From the NCBI GenBank assembly GCA_050633645.1, contig JBOEGX010000003.1:1-64000 (forward strand): DNA of 64,000 nucleotides, read 5' to 3'. Below, one piece after another: positions 51,507-60,193 of this stretch. Within the stretch, counting starts at the first letter, position 1; the number at the start of each line of letters is the position of its first letter. The stretch is from UBA1672 sp050633645. Its GTDB lineage: Bacteria > Pseudomonadota > Alphaproteobacteria > Micavibrionales > Micavibrionaceae. Under the pieces are notes generated by a model. It had not been told where the DNA came from and ran no database searches. It worked only from the letters and a program-made list of their open reading frames with translations. The position numbers were made by a program, and so were the translations under genes.

Positions 51507-52217
51507 TTACTCCATAATTCTTGTCATTAATTTGGTAGAAAAATCATGCGCTTCTTCATATTTTATGGCTTTGTCTTGTGCGAGCTGCATTAATTCATCA
51601 AAGCTGCTTATAAACTTTGGAAATTGAACATCAAAATTTTCACTTAAGGTTTTTAATGATGCATCTATCCGAGATTTGTCTAAATCATCAGGGGTCACAT
51701 AAACGCTTTTAACTCCGAATGTTCTGGTTTCTCTGGGCTTTTCTAAATATGAAAATTTACGCTCGTTACCCGTGTAGATAGTTGGTTTTGCACTATGCTC
51801 TCCATTTAAATACAGGTTTTCAGTTTCATCTAAAGCATCAGCTAGCCTTAAAATATATTTAAACTGTGAGCGTAAGTTTTGCGCGTTACATTTCTTTATT
51901 TCGCTATCTATATGATTAATTAATTCAAATTCTGAGCGTTGGCGCAGGCCATTATAAGTGCCAATATAGCTTTTTGCGCTTGGGTTGTTATGCAAGTTTT
52001 TTAATGTACTTTTGAAATCTTTTAATAGTCCAGTCCAAGAGTTATTCTTTTTCGAGTGATCGTAATTTTTAATTTCAGTGCTATATGCATGTGGACGCAA
52101 TAGCGCTCTAAGATCTTCTAATAATTCGCTCTGCTTTAATATGCGCGCTTCATCTGGGCTAATAAGTGGCGTTTTCTTATTTTTATTATTCCCAAAAATA
52201 CCGCTGAGCATTGTCAT
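51507..52217 (-). CDS. Hypothetical protein
   Basis: The 236-residue product is hydrophilic and mostly helical, with no signal peptide or membrane segment. It has no motif that I recognise; KRNFMTMLSGIFGNNKNKK lies near the start and IDASLKTLSENFDVQFPKFISSFDELMQLAQDKA near the end. The ATG at 52217 has CGGAA upstream; an in-frame GTG 11 codons earlier is an alternative. The gene is AT-rich relative to its neighbour and converges on the ALDH gene with a 6-base gap. Confidence 0.6.
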   Translation of the reverse strand: MTMLSGIFGNNKNKKTPLISPDEARILKQSELLEDLRALLRPHAYSTEIKNYDHSKKNNSWTGLLKDFKSTLKNLHNNPSAKSYIGTYNGLRQRSEFELINHIDSEIKKCNAQNLRSQFKYILRLADALDETENLYLNGEHSAKPTIYTGNERKFSYLEKPRETRTFGVKSVYVTPDDLDKSRIDASLKTLSENFDVQFPKFISSFDELMQLAQDKAIKYEEAHDFSTKLMTRIME

Positions 52218-52303
52218 AAAATTCCGTTTGTTGATCGGGATTAATGCCACAAATCACCCAGTAATGTCAATTTTTAAATATTTCAATATTTCTGAAATAA
52301 GCA

Positions 52304-52334
52304 TAAAAAAACGCACCCTTGGAGGGGGTGCGCT
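52304..52334 (-). terminator. Intrinsic terminator for the small minus-strand gene
   Basis: Read on the minus strand, arms CGCACCC and GGGTGCG (52326-52332 and 52312-52318) enclose a 7-base loop and are followed by a run of TTTTTT. It lies between the small gene at 52370-52561 and the next minus-strand gene. Confidence 0.8.
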
Positions 52335-52369
52335 TTAAAGTTCTCTACTACTTTTACTCTAAACTCAAA

Positions 52370-52561
52370 CTACATTTCATATCCATTGGACGGAGCAGGG
52401 CTATATGCAGGCGAGGAAGTTGCCTGCTCAATATCCATTTGCTGTTCAATACCGCCACCTAGGATATAGCTAGATTTATCTGCCGCACACGCGGTGATAT
52501 TGTGATTATCATCAATCACTTTATCCATGCCGCCTGGCTGAAAACTATAAATTTTACCCAT
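52370..52561 (-). CDS. Small hypothetical protein
   Basis: The 63-residue product (start MGKIYSFQPGGMDKVIDDN) has a Tyr/Pro/Ser-rich C terminus (ATSSPAYSPAPSNGYEM). TTTAGG lies 8 bases before the chosen ATG; another ATG two codons earlier is possible. A clear terminator downstream supports a real transcript. No known family. Confidence 0.5.
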   Translation of the reverse strand: MGKIYSFQPGGMDKVIDDNHNITACAADKSSYILGGGIEQQMDIEQATSSPAYSPAPSNGYEM

Positions 52562-52760
52562 GATCATGCCTAAACCTGATGAACCTATAATTTAATCTAC
52601 GCCACAAACCCTAATCAATTATTAACGCTCGAGATGAAAATTTAATTTAATATGGAAAAATAACGTTTTGTTAAAACTTTTTCCATATAGTCACAAAATC
52701 AATACCGTTATTTCGGTTGGGGAACGGAAATATTTATTAAGTAACCAAAGGGTAAGTAAT

Positions 52761-55700
52761 ATGGAACTGGATAATCAAGCTTTTGCACATAATCAGAGTG
52801 ATCTAGCATCAAAAAATAGTGAAGCAGAGCCACAGGTGATTGAATCCAGTATGAATACAGCATCTGATTTATCATCATCCTATGATGCATCTCATGAGCC
52901 TTCTGGCGAGGCGCTCGCGCATGATAATAACGCCGCCCCAAATACACAGGAAATGACATTTTCCGCCAAGCAAATCCAAGAAATATCAATGGATAATGAT
53001 GGTAATGTAACCATAAAATTCGAAAATGACGAAGGGCAAGACAGCCTCGTAATCAATGACTTCGCAGAATTCTCAGATGGTGTTGGGTGTCTAACGTTAT
53101 CGGATGGAACAGAAATAAACACGCAAGCTCTCTATACAGAGCTATGCAATGATATGGGTGTGTGCACGATTGATAAGCCTCTCGCAGGAGATGTTCTAGA
53201 CGTCGCCTTAGAGGGCGATAAATCCTATGATCTGAAATTTGACATTAATGATGGACAGGGCGTAGAGCGAGGCGCAAATGAAGGCGGCGAGGAAATGACG
53301 CTGACATTTGATGACGGCGCACAAATAAATTTTCAAACCGCGCAAGATTTAATCGAAGCGGCACTGAACGGAGAGCCTCAAGACGCCGCAGCGGATCAAA
53401 GCGCACAGGCAAAATTCTTATCCGCAATGGATGTGATAGAGGGGTTAGTGGGTAAAATGGAAGCCATAGAGGCTTCGAACGATCACTCACCAGAAGCAGA
53501 GCTGGCCCTGGCATCAATTGAAGATGATTTAGCCTCAGAACTTGCAGGATTAGAGCCAGCCTCGGTTGAGGATCAACCAGAAAGCACGTTTGAAAATGAT
53601 AATGGCGGTGAACGCTATGCAATGCTGTCCCGTGTGGAAAATGATAGTGCCGTTCCGCCCTCAACTCCATTAGAGCAGGCGCAAAACGATGAGCAAGATA
53701 TGGCACAATTCGCACAAGATCTTGCAGGCGTTGAACCCGCAGCAGGAGAAAGCAGTTCCGCATCTGGCGGCGCGTCTGGCGGTGGTTTTGGATTCCAAAG
53801 TAATTTCGAAGCACAAGGTGTTATCGGTATAGAAGATGTTGGCCCAATCGACCCGACAAAACTACAATATGGTATAGAATTTAAACAGGATGAGTATTTT
53901 CCTGAAGATAAAGAATCAGACGAAATTCCGCCACAAAATCCAGAAAATGATATTCCTGAAATTTTTGGGGCTGCCAGAACATTGGATGAAACAAGTGGTT
54001 TTGACCTAAGCACGAGCGGAAATCTAACATTTGATTTCGGTGATGATGGCGCGGGTACAATTACACCAAATAACGATATTACGCTTGGCGGATCTATCAC
54101 TGGCGGAACAATCTATTCAGGTGGACAAGAGGTTATCATCTCTCAAACTGCCGACGGGTATGTCGGTCAGGCAGGCGGGGGCTTAAACATCTTCACCTTA
54201 ACGATTGATCCGCTAACAGGTGAGTTTACCTATACGCAGCACCGCCCATTCGATCACGCAGATGGCAGTGATCCTAATGACGCCATTCTATTGGATTTCG
54301 GCGTGCAAATCGCAGATTCAGATGGCGATGTACAAGCCAGCCAAATAAGCATTACCGTGCTTGATGATGGCCCGTTTTGTGTCGTGCCGCAAACCGCGCA
54401 GGTTGATGAAAGCAATCTATCACCCGATACATCTGTATCTGGGCAATTAGACGCACATTTTGGCAATGACGGCGCTGGCGAATTCAGCGCAACAGGGTCC
54501 GCGCCGACATCACTAACCTCCGAAGGGCAACCAGTTGTAGTCACTTTCGATGCTGGTACAAACACTTACACTGGATCATCCGGCGGAAAAGATATTTTCA
54601 CCTTGTCACTGGCTTCGAACGGGACGTACAACTTTGTCCTGAGCGGAACGCTTGATCACCCGGATGTAAACGATCCAAATGATGCCTTAACCCTTGATTT
54701 TGGTGTACGTGCCACAGATTTTGACGGTGATTCCGTTGATGGTACATTAACAATCAAAGTTCTTGATGACGCGCCAGTTGCGCATAATGACTGGGCAACG
54801 GTTGATACTTCAGTAGGAAAAATAGAGGGCAACGTAACCGATAATGATGACCTCAGCATGGATCAAAGCAATACGGTTACTCAGATCGAATTCGCAGGAA
54901 ATGTGGTTAATATTGATCCCATTAATGGAGCATCTATTGATGGAACATACGGCACATTGAACATTAACGCCGATGGCTCATACAGTTATGATTTATTCGC
55001 GGGGAACACCTTTACGGATGATTGTTTCAACTATGTTCTTGTTGATGGCGATAATGATAGCTCAATGGCGTTCATTCAATTTGATGCATTAAACGGCGTA
55101 TTAAAAGTGGGCGAAAATATTGATGATAATAATCCATCAAACACACCGCACCATATCGGCGGTGATGATGGGGCAATTATCGGAACGCAAGGCAGCGATA
55201 TTCTTATTGGTGATGTTGGCGGAGTAAATGCCGATCTTCCATCTCAAGATTATAACTTTGTCTTTATCGTTGATGTTTCTGGATCAATGGGGAATGCAAG
55301 CGACCCAAACTCGAAAATATCATTATTAAAAGCCGCAGTTGCAAATACATTAAACGATCTTGGGCAGTATCAAGGTGGTGATGTGAAGGTTCATATAACA
55401 CCGTTCAGTACAGATGTCGGTGTATCGGGCACATTTGACTTAAGTGTACCAAACGGGCTAACACAGGCTCTAAGCTATCTCGATGCATTTTCTGGCAATG
55501 GTTACACAAATTACGAGGCTCCAATGCAAGAAGCCATAAGTTGGCTGCAAAGTGCGGATCCAATCGGCGGCGATGCCATTACAACGACATACTTCATCTC
55601 TGATGGAGAGCCCAATAAATATTTAGATGCTGCTGGTAATCCAACAAGTGCAGGCTCATTTCGTGCCATTGAAGAAATTACGGGCAGTGATGGCACGGAT

Positions 55701-56540
55701 GAAGTGGGCATACTTCAATCTCTCAGTGATGATGTTATCGGCGTAGGGATTGACATCAGTAGCTCTATTTCAAATCTGAATATCATAGATTCCGATGGCG
55801 TGGCAATTAATGTAGAAGACCCAAGTGACCTTGGTGCTGCACTGAAGGCAATTAACCCAATTTATAAGCTTGCCTCGGTCGGTGATGATACAATCGAAGG
55901 CGGCGATGGAAATGACATTATCTTCGGCGACAGTGTGAACACAGATGCCTTGGCAGATGACCTTGGCCTATCAACTCCAGACGGAAATGGTTGGGATACC
56001 TTTGATCGTCTTGAAAATGGTGAAAGCGCAAGCGATCCAACATGGTCACGCGATGATACAACCGACTATATCCGAGGAAATTTAGACGAGCTAGCAGCGG
56101 AAAGCAAAGACGCCAGCGGCGCAGGGCGTCAGGGCGGCGATGATGCGCTCTATGGCGGTGCAGGTGATGATGTTATCTATGGCCAAGAAGGCAATGACAC
56201 CATTCATGGTGGCGATGGAAATGATATACTTTATGGTGGATCAGGCGCGGATAATTTCGTAATGGATGCCTTGGGTCGCGGCGTAGATGTTATTGGTGAT
56301 TTCGACACCAATGATGGCGATGTCCTCGACTTTGCGGCACTTCTAACGGGGTATGACCCAACACAAAAAGCCATTGATGACTTTGTTTTCTCTCGTGAAG
56401 AAGGCGGCGGTACAATTATATCCGTAGATATGAGCGGCTCTGGTGATGCGTCCAATGCGGTTGATCTTGTTGCCTTGGAGGGCATTCAGAACCTCAATGT
56501 TCAGGAATTGGTCGAAAGCGGAAACATTAACGTTTTCTAG
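52761..56540 (+). CDS. Large type I secreted VWA/RTX protein
   Basis: The 1259-residue product looks like an exported adhesin-like protein. Residues about 405-670 hold two T1SS-143/VCBS-type repeats ending in SDGDVQASQISITVLDDGP-like text; a third cadherin-like unit follows (about 670-775). A VWA domain (about 830-1030) has the MIDAS motif DVSGSMG. RTX calcium repeats (GGDGNDIIFGD, GGAGDDVIYGQ, GGDGNDILYGG) lie at about 1040-1165, and the C terminus looks like a type I secretion signal region. The ATG at 52761 has AAAGGG upstream; the frame opens 31 codons earlier without a better site. No secretion genes lie nearby. Confidence 0.9.
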   Translation: MELDNQAFAHNQSDLASKNSEAEPQVIESSMNTASDLSSSYDASHEPSGEALAHDNNAAPNTQEMTFSAKQIQEISMDNDGNVTIKFENDEGQDSLVINDFAEFSDGVGCLTLSDGTEINTQALYTELCNDMGVCTIDKPLAGDVLDVALEGDKSYDLKFDINDGQGVERGANEGGEEMTLTFDDGAQINFQTAQDLIEAALNGEPQDAAADQSAQAKFLSAMDVIEGLVGKMEAIEASNDHSPEAELALASIEDDLASELAGLEPASVEDQPESTFENDNGGERYAMLSRVENDSAVPPSTPLEQAQNDEQDMAQFAQDLAGVEPAAGESSSASGGASGGGFGFQSNFEAQGVIGIEDVGPIDPTKLQYGIEFKQDEYFPEDKESDEIPPQNPENDIPEIFGAARTLDETSGFDLSTSGNLTFDFGDDGAGTITPNNDITLGGSITGGTIYSGGQEVIISQTADGYVGQAGGGLNIFTLTIDPLTGEFTYTQHRPFDHADGSDPNDAILLDFGVQIADSDGDVQASQISITVLDDGPFCVVPQTAQVDESNLSPDTSVSGQLDAHFGNDGAGEFSATGSAPTSLTSEGQPVVVTFDAGTNTYTGSSGGKDIFTLSLASNGTYNFVLSGTLDHPDVNDPNDALTLDFGVRATDFDGDSVDGTLTIKVLDDAPVAHNDWATVDTSVGKIEGNVTDNDDLSMDQSNTVTQIEFAGNVVNIDPINGASIDGTYGTLNINADGSYSYDLFAGNTFTDDCFNYVLVDGDNDSSMAFIQFDALNGVLKVGENIDDNNPSNTPHHIGGDDGAIIGTQGSDILIGDVGGVNADLPSQDYNFVFIVDVSGSMGNASDPNSKISLLKAAVANTLNDLGQYQGGDVKVHITPFSTDVGVSGTFDLSVPNGLTQALSYLDAFSGNGYTNYEAPMQEAISWLQSADPIGGDAITTTYFISDGEPNKYLDAAGNPTSAGSFRAIEEITGSDGTDEVGILQSLSDDVIGVGIDISSSISNLNIIDSDGVAINVEDPSDLGAALKAINPIYKLASVGDDTIEGGDGNDIIFGDSVNTDALADDLGLSTPDGNGWDTFDRLENGESASDPTWSRDDTTDYIRGNLDELAAESKDASGAGRQGGDDALYGGAGDDVIYGQEGNDTIHGGDGNDILYGGSGADNFVMDALGRGVDVIGDFDTNDGDVLDFAALLTGYDPTQKAIDDFVFSREEGGGTIISVDMSGSGDASNAVDLVALEGIQNLNVQELVESGNINVF

Positions 56541-56567
56541 AAGCTTAGTAAGAATTGTGGGAGAACC

Positions 56568-56600
56568 AAGCCGGATGTATGTGTGACATCCGGCTTTCTT
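56568..56600 (+). terminator. Intrinsic terminator after the RTX gene
   Basis: Perfect 11-bp arms AAGCCGGATGT (56568-56578) and ACATCCGGCTT (56586-56596) with a 7-base loop are followed by TCTTATT. Confidence 0.85.
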
Positions 56601-56667
56601 ATTACAGCACCACTTGCACTTCTATATAAAATATATATCCTTAGCCCATACAAAAAAGGATAAAGAT

Positions 56668-57408
56668 ATGTCGATCAAAAAGCTTTTAGCTGTGTTGGTG
56701 TTAATTGGTCTTATGGGTGGTGCAGCTGCTTATCTGATGAATGTAAAAAAAGCAAAAACCTTTGAAAAGGCGCTTAATGAAATGCCTGCCGATGCCAATA
56801 TCGCTGTATCGGGGGAGGCCCCACCGATAGATTCAGGGCATGAGAGCGATATAGTCATAGGATCAACCGCGCCAGATTTCACACTGCCCAATGCAGATGG
56901 AGAAGGTAGGACATTATCTGAAATGCTTCAAAATGGCCCGGTAATCCTTAGTTTTTATCGTGGTGGTTGGTGTCCATATTGCAATGATCAGATTTACGCA
57001 TATCAGCAAATTCTCCCGGAATTCGAAGAGTTAGGTGCGCAGCTCGTCGCAATTTCTCCTGAAAAACCCGAAAGTGTGCAAGATACAATGTCTAAAAATT
57101 ACGTCACCTTCGAAGTCTTAAGTGACGAAGGCAACAAAATAGCGCGCAACTATGACTTGCTTTGGACTGTCCCCGAAGACAAGCGCGAGGGGTTTTCGAC
57201 ATGGCTTAAGGGCGAAACAGGACAAACTCTTGCAGAGTTTAATGGTGTCGATAATTTCGAACTTCCCATTCCTGCGACCTTCGTTATCGCGCAAGACGGC
57301 ACGGTCGTTTATGTGTTTAAGGAGGAAGACTATAAACTCCGCGCCAAGAATGAAGACATCATAAAGGCGCTCGAAAACCTTGCAGATCACCCCCTTGAAG
57401 AGGAATAA
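56668..57408 (+). CDS. Anchored peroxiredoxin-like thiol protein
   Basis: The 246-residue product has an N-terminal membrane segment (KKLLAVLVLIGLMGGAAAYLM) and a periplasmic thioredoxin-fold domain of the AhpC/TSA type. GSTAPDFTLPNADGEG begins the domain, and FYRGGWCPYCNDQIYAY holds a CxxC at the active site (Cys near residues 108 and 111). A reductase or peroxidase role in the envelope is likely. The ATG at 56668 has AAAGGATAAAGAT upstream. The frame opens 18 codons earlier. It converges on mtaP with a 2-base gap. Confidence 0.88.
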   Translation: MSIKKLLAVLVLIGLMGGAAAYLMNVKKAKTFEKALNEMPADANIAVSGEAPPIDSGHESDIVIGSTAPDFTLPNADGEGRTLSEMLQNGPVILSFYRGGWCPYCNDQIYAYQQILPEFEELGAQLVAISPEKPESVQDTMSKNYVTFEVLSDEGNKIARNYDLLWTVPEDKREGFSTWLKGETGQTLAEFNGVDNFELPIPATFVIAQDGTVVYVFKEEDYKLRAKNEDIIKALENLADHPLEEE

Positions 57409-57410
57409 CC

Positions 57411-58259
57411 CTACCTCCGCAAAACACCGAGCCATACTTTTTGCTCTGGTGTTAAGCGCTCATCAGGTGTCATAACCGCACCGTTAAGGGCAGTGCGGAT
57501 TTTCTCTGGCGTTTCCGATATACCATTTTCAAGCAGCTTTAAAATAAGCTGTTTGATTTTACCGATATTTTCGAAATACACGGCGAATACCGCCTCAACA
57601 TTGACGTGTTCATCGGGGTCTTCATTCCAGCAATCATAATCAGTGGCAATCGCGAGCGTGACATAGCCCATCTGCGCCTCACGCGCCAAAAAGGCTTCGG
57701 GTACATTTGTCATACCAACAATGTCACATCCCGCCGCCCCGCGAAGGAAAAAGCTTTCGGCCTTCGTGCCGAGCCTTGGCCCCTCAACACAGGCATAGGT
57801 CTTATCAGAATGCAATGGAATGCCGAGCGCTTCGCCCGCTTTCAAAACATCCGCCGCCAAAACGGGGCAGGTCGGCTCTGCCGTTGAAATATGCGCGGTA
57901 ACCCCGCCGCCAAAAAACGAATTCTTACGAAATCCGCGCGTATGATCAAAATACTGCGAAGCCAGCGCCAAATCACCAGGCGAAATTTCTTCTTGCAATG
58001 ACCCTGACGCGGAAATACTCAACACCGTGGTCGCCCCCAGAGCCTTAAGCGCATAAATATTCGCACAAAAATTAACCTCTGATGGTAAAAATTCGTGGTT
58101 ACGCCCATGACGCGGCAGGAACAAGACAGAGCGCCCAAAGGCTTTACCCTCAACCACAGGCGCGGAAGGTTTTCCAAACGGCGTGTCGATATCATGTTCG
58201 GCTATAACCTCAAGCTCATCCAAAGCATAAAGACCAGATCCACCAATTATCGCAAGCAT
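57411..58259 (-). CDS. mtaP: S-methyl-5'-thioadenosine phosphorylase
   Basis: MtaP splits 5'-methylthioadenosine to adenine and methylthioribose-1-phosphate in methionine salvage. The 282-residue product has AIIGGSGLYAL at its start, the FLPRHGRNHEFLPSEVNFCANIYALKALG stretch, YACVEGPRLGTKAE and GMTNVPEAFLAREA with TDYDCW near the active site. Length is normal. AAGGGAATTACAT precedes the ATG. It is divergent from tamA. Confidence 0.95.
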   Translation of the reverse strand: MLAIIGGSGLYALDELEVIAEHDIDTPFGKPSAPVVEGKAFGRSVLFLPRHGRNHEFLPSEVNFCANIYALKALGATTVLSISASGSLQEEISPGDLALASQYFDHTRGFRKNSFFGGGVTAHISTAEPTCPVLAADVLKAGEALGIPLHSDKTYACVEGPRLGTKAESFFLRGAAGCDIVGMTNVPEAFLAREAQMGYVTLAIATDYDCWNEDPDEHVNVEAVFAVYFENIGKIKQLILKLLENGISETPEKIRTALNGAVMTPDERLTPEQKVWLGVLRR

Positions 58260-58404
58260 ATGTAATTCCCTTCATTATAAGATCATTTTTTGTAGCGCGA
58301 TTTTATATGAAATAAAAGGGCGTATAGAGATATTCTCGCAAACCACACAGCCCCATGATTAAAAGCTTTCCATCGTCACGTATAATCATTATGGTGCGGG
58401 TATT

Positions 58405-60186
58405 ATGAGTATATTTTCGCGCTACGCCATTCTGTTTATTTCTTGCGGGATTTTATCATCCTGCGTTGCTGATCGTTTGGCATTTTGGAAGGATGATTCC
58501 CTCCATAAAAAATACGTTGTATCAGGCTTGGATGGCGAACCAGAAGTCAAAAATTACATTACCTCCATCATGGATGATCGCTTCGCTAATTTCAAAGTTG
58601 GGGATGAAGATGAGGCCGCAATAACCGCCGCCTTCGACTATCACGAAGAAGTCGTCCGCCGCGACCTCATAAAGGCCATGCGTGCCAAGGGGTTTTATGA
58701 CGCACAAATTTTTTATAAGCAAGGCGATGGCGGTAATGGTCTTTATCAAATTGATGCTGGCACTCAAGCCACGATTGAAACAATAGCAATCACTCCAAGT
58801 TCTTATCGTGATGAACTGGCAAAAACAGGTTTGAAAGAGGGCGCCCCCCTTATCGCGAGTGAGGTATTATATGCCCAAAAAGCATTACATAGAAAACTGC
58901 AAAACCAAAGCTGCGCCTTTGATATAAGCATTTCCCATCGTGCATTTCTGGACAAAGATAAAAATACCGCTGAAATTCATTTCAATGTGCGCGAGGGCAA
59001 GCCCGCAATTTATGGTGCAATAACTTTTGAGGGCGAAGAATCTGTCCGTGAAAGCCATTTGAACAAGCACCTGACGATAAAAGAGGGTGATTGCTTCCGC
59101 CATGATAAAATCGAAGCCACCCGCGATAAAATTTTGGCAACGGGGCTCTTCTCCCGCGTAGATGTCGTTTTGCCAGAAAATGGCAATAGAGGCGGTGCAA
59201 TCCCTGTAAAATTCGTCTTAAAAGAACGCGCAAAACGCACAATAAAGGGTGGCCTAAGCTATTACACTGATGAAGGTGTGGGCGCAACTGCAGGGTGGGA
59301 GCACCGCAATTTCCTCGGCGCAGGCGAAAAGGTGAACATCGACCTGACCTTATCAATGCTTGAACAATCTCTAAAAGGCAAATTCAACAAGCCATTCTTC
59401 ATCCGCAATGATCAATCTTTGATCTTAAAGGCGGGGTTAAACCGCGAAGACACAGATGCATTCGAAGAAATAGCCATTGAAACAGGCTTCGGTATTTCAC
59501 GCCAACTGAATAAAAGGTTCACCGCCAATATTGGAACAGATTATAAAGTCACCCAAATCAAAGAAGACAACGAGGAAACAAGAATATTCGGCCTTCTATC
59601 CCCAAACACATCCCTAAAATATGACAGCCGCGATGACAAGCTCGACCCACATAAGGGCTGGCTTCTCACGGGAAGCACCGAAGCTTTTATTGATACATTG
59701 GGCGAAAGCTCTCCATTCACGAAAGCCGAATTTGGCGCGCAAACGTACTTTGAGGCACATAAACGCCTCGTCTTGGCCGCACGCGCAAAATTGGGAACAA
59801 TCGCAGGAACGCAAACCGATGACGTCCCCGCAACCGAACGTTTCTTTGCGGGTGGCGGCGGCTCGGTACGGGGGTTCGGCCACCAAGAAATCGGCCCAAA
59901 GGAAACTGATGGCGATCCCGCTGGCGGGCGCTCGCTCTTTGAAGGCTCATTCGAAACACGCCTGAAATTCACCGATGTGCTGGGCATGGTGGCCTTTGTT
60001 GATGCGGGGCATGTCGGCGATAAAGTATTCCCCACATTCGATCAACTTTCCGTAGGCGCTGGGCTAGGCGCACGATATTATACCGATTTCGGGCCTCTGC
60101 GTCTTGATGTTGCCGTTCCAGTTTCGGGGAAAGATGATGCAGACGCAGCATTTCAGGTTTATATAAGTATAGGCCAAGCATTTTAG
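58405..60186 (+). CDS. tamA: Outer-membrane assembly protein TamA (Omp85 family)
   Basis: TamA is an Omp85-type outer-membrane barrel that with TamB helps insertion of outer-membrane proteins and lipid transport. The 593-residue product has POTRA-like repeats (about residues 25-265) and a C-terminal barrel with the L6-type motif segment FFAGGGGSVRGFGHQ (VRGF). The N terminus, FISCGILSSCVADR, looks like a lipoprotein signal with lipobox LSSC, which is unusual for a barrel protein. tamB follows after 7 bases. Confidence 0.92.
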   Translation: MSIFSRYAILFISCGILSSCVADRLAFWKDDSLHKKYVVSGLDGEPEVKNYITSIMDDRFANFKVGDEDEAAITAAFDYHEEVVRRDLIKAMRAKGFYDAQIFYKQGDGGNGLYQIDAGTQATIETIAITPSSYRDELAKTGLKEGAPLIASEVLYAQKALHRKLQNQSCAFDISISHRAFLDKDKNTAEIHFNVREGKPAIYGAITFEGEESVRESHLNKHLTIKEGDCFRHDKIEATRDKILATGLFSRVDVVLPENGNRGGAIPVKFVLKERAKRTIKGGLSYYTDEGVGATAGWEHRNFLGAGEKVNIDLTLSMLEQSLKGKFNKPFFIRNDQSLILKAGLNREDTDAFEEIAIETGFGISRQLNKRFTANIGTDYKVTQIKEDNEETRIFGLLSPNTSLKYDSRDDKLDPHKGWLLTGSTEAFIDTLGESSPFTKAEFGAQTYFEAHKRLVLAARAKLGTIAGTQTDDVPATERFFAGGGGSVRGFGHQEIGPKETDGDPAGGRSLFEGSFETRLKFTDVLGMVAFVDAGHVGDKVFPTFDQLSVGAGLGARYYTDFGPLRLDVAVPVSGKDDADAAFQVYISIGQAF

Positions 60187-60193
60187 GAATAAT

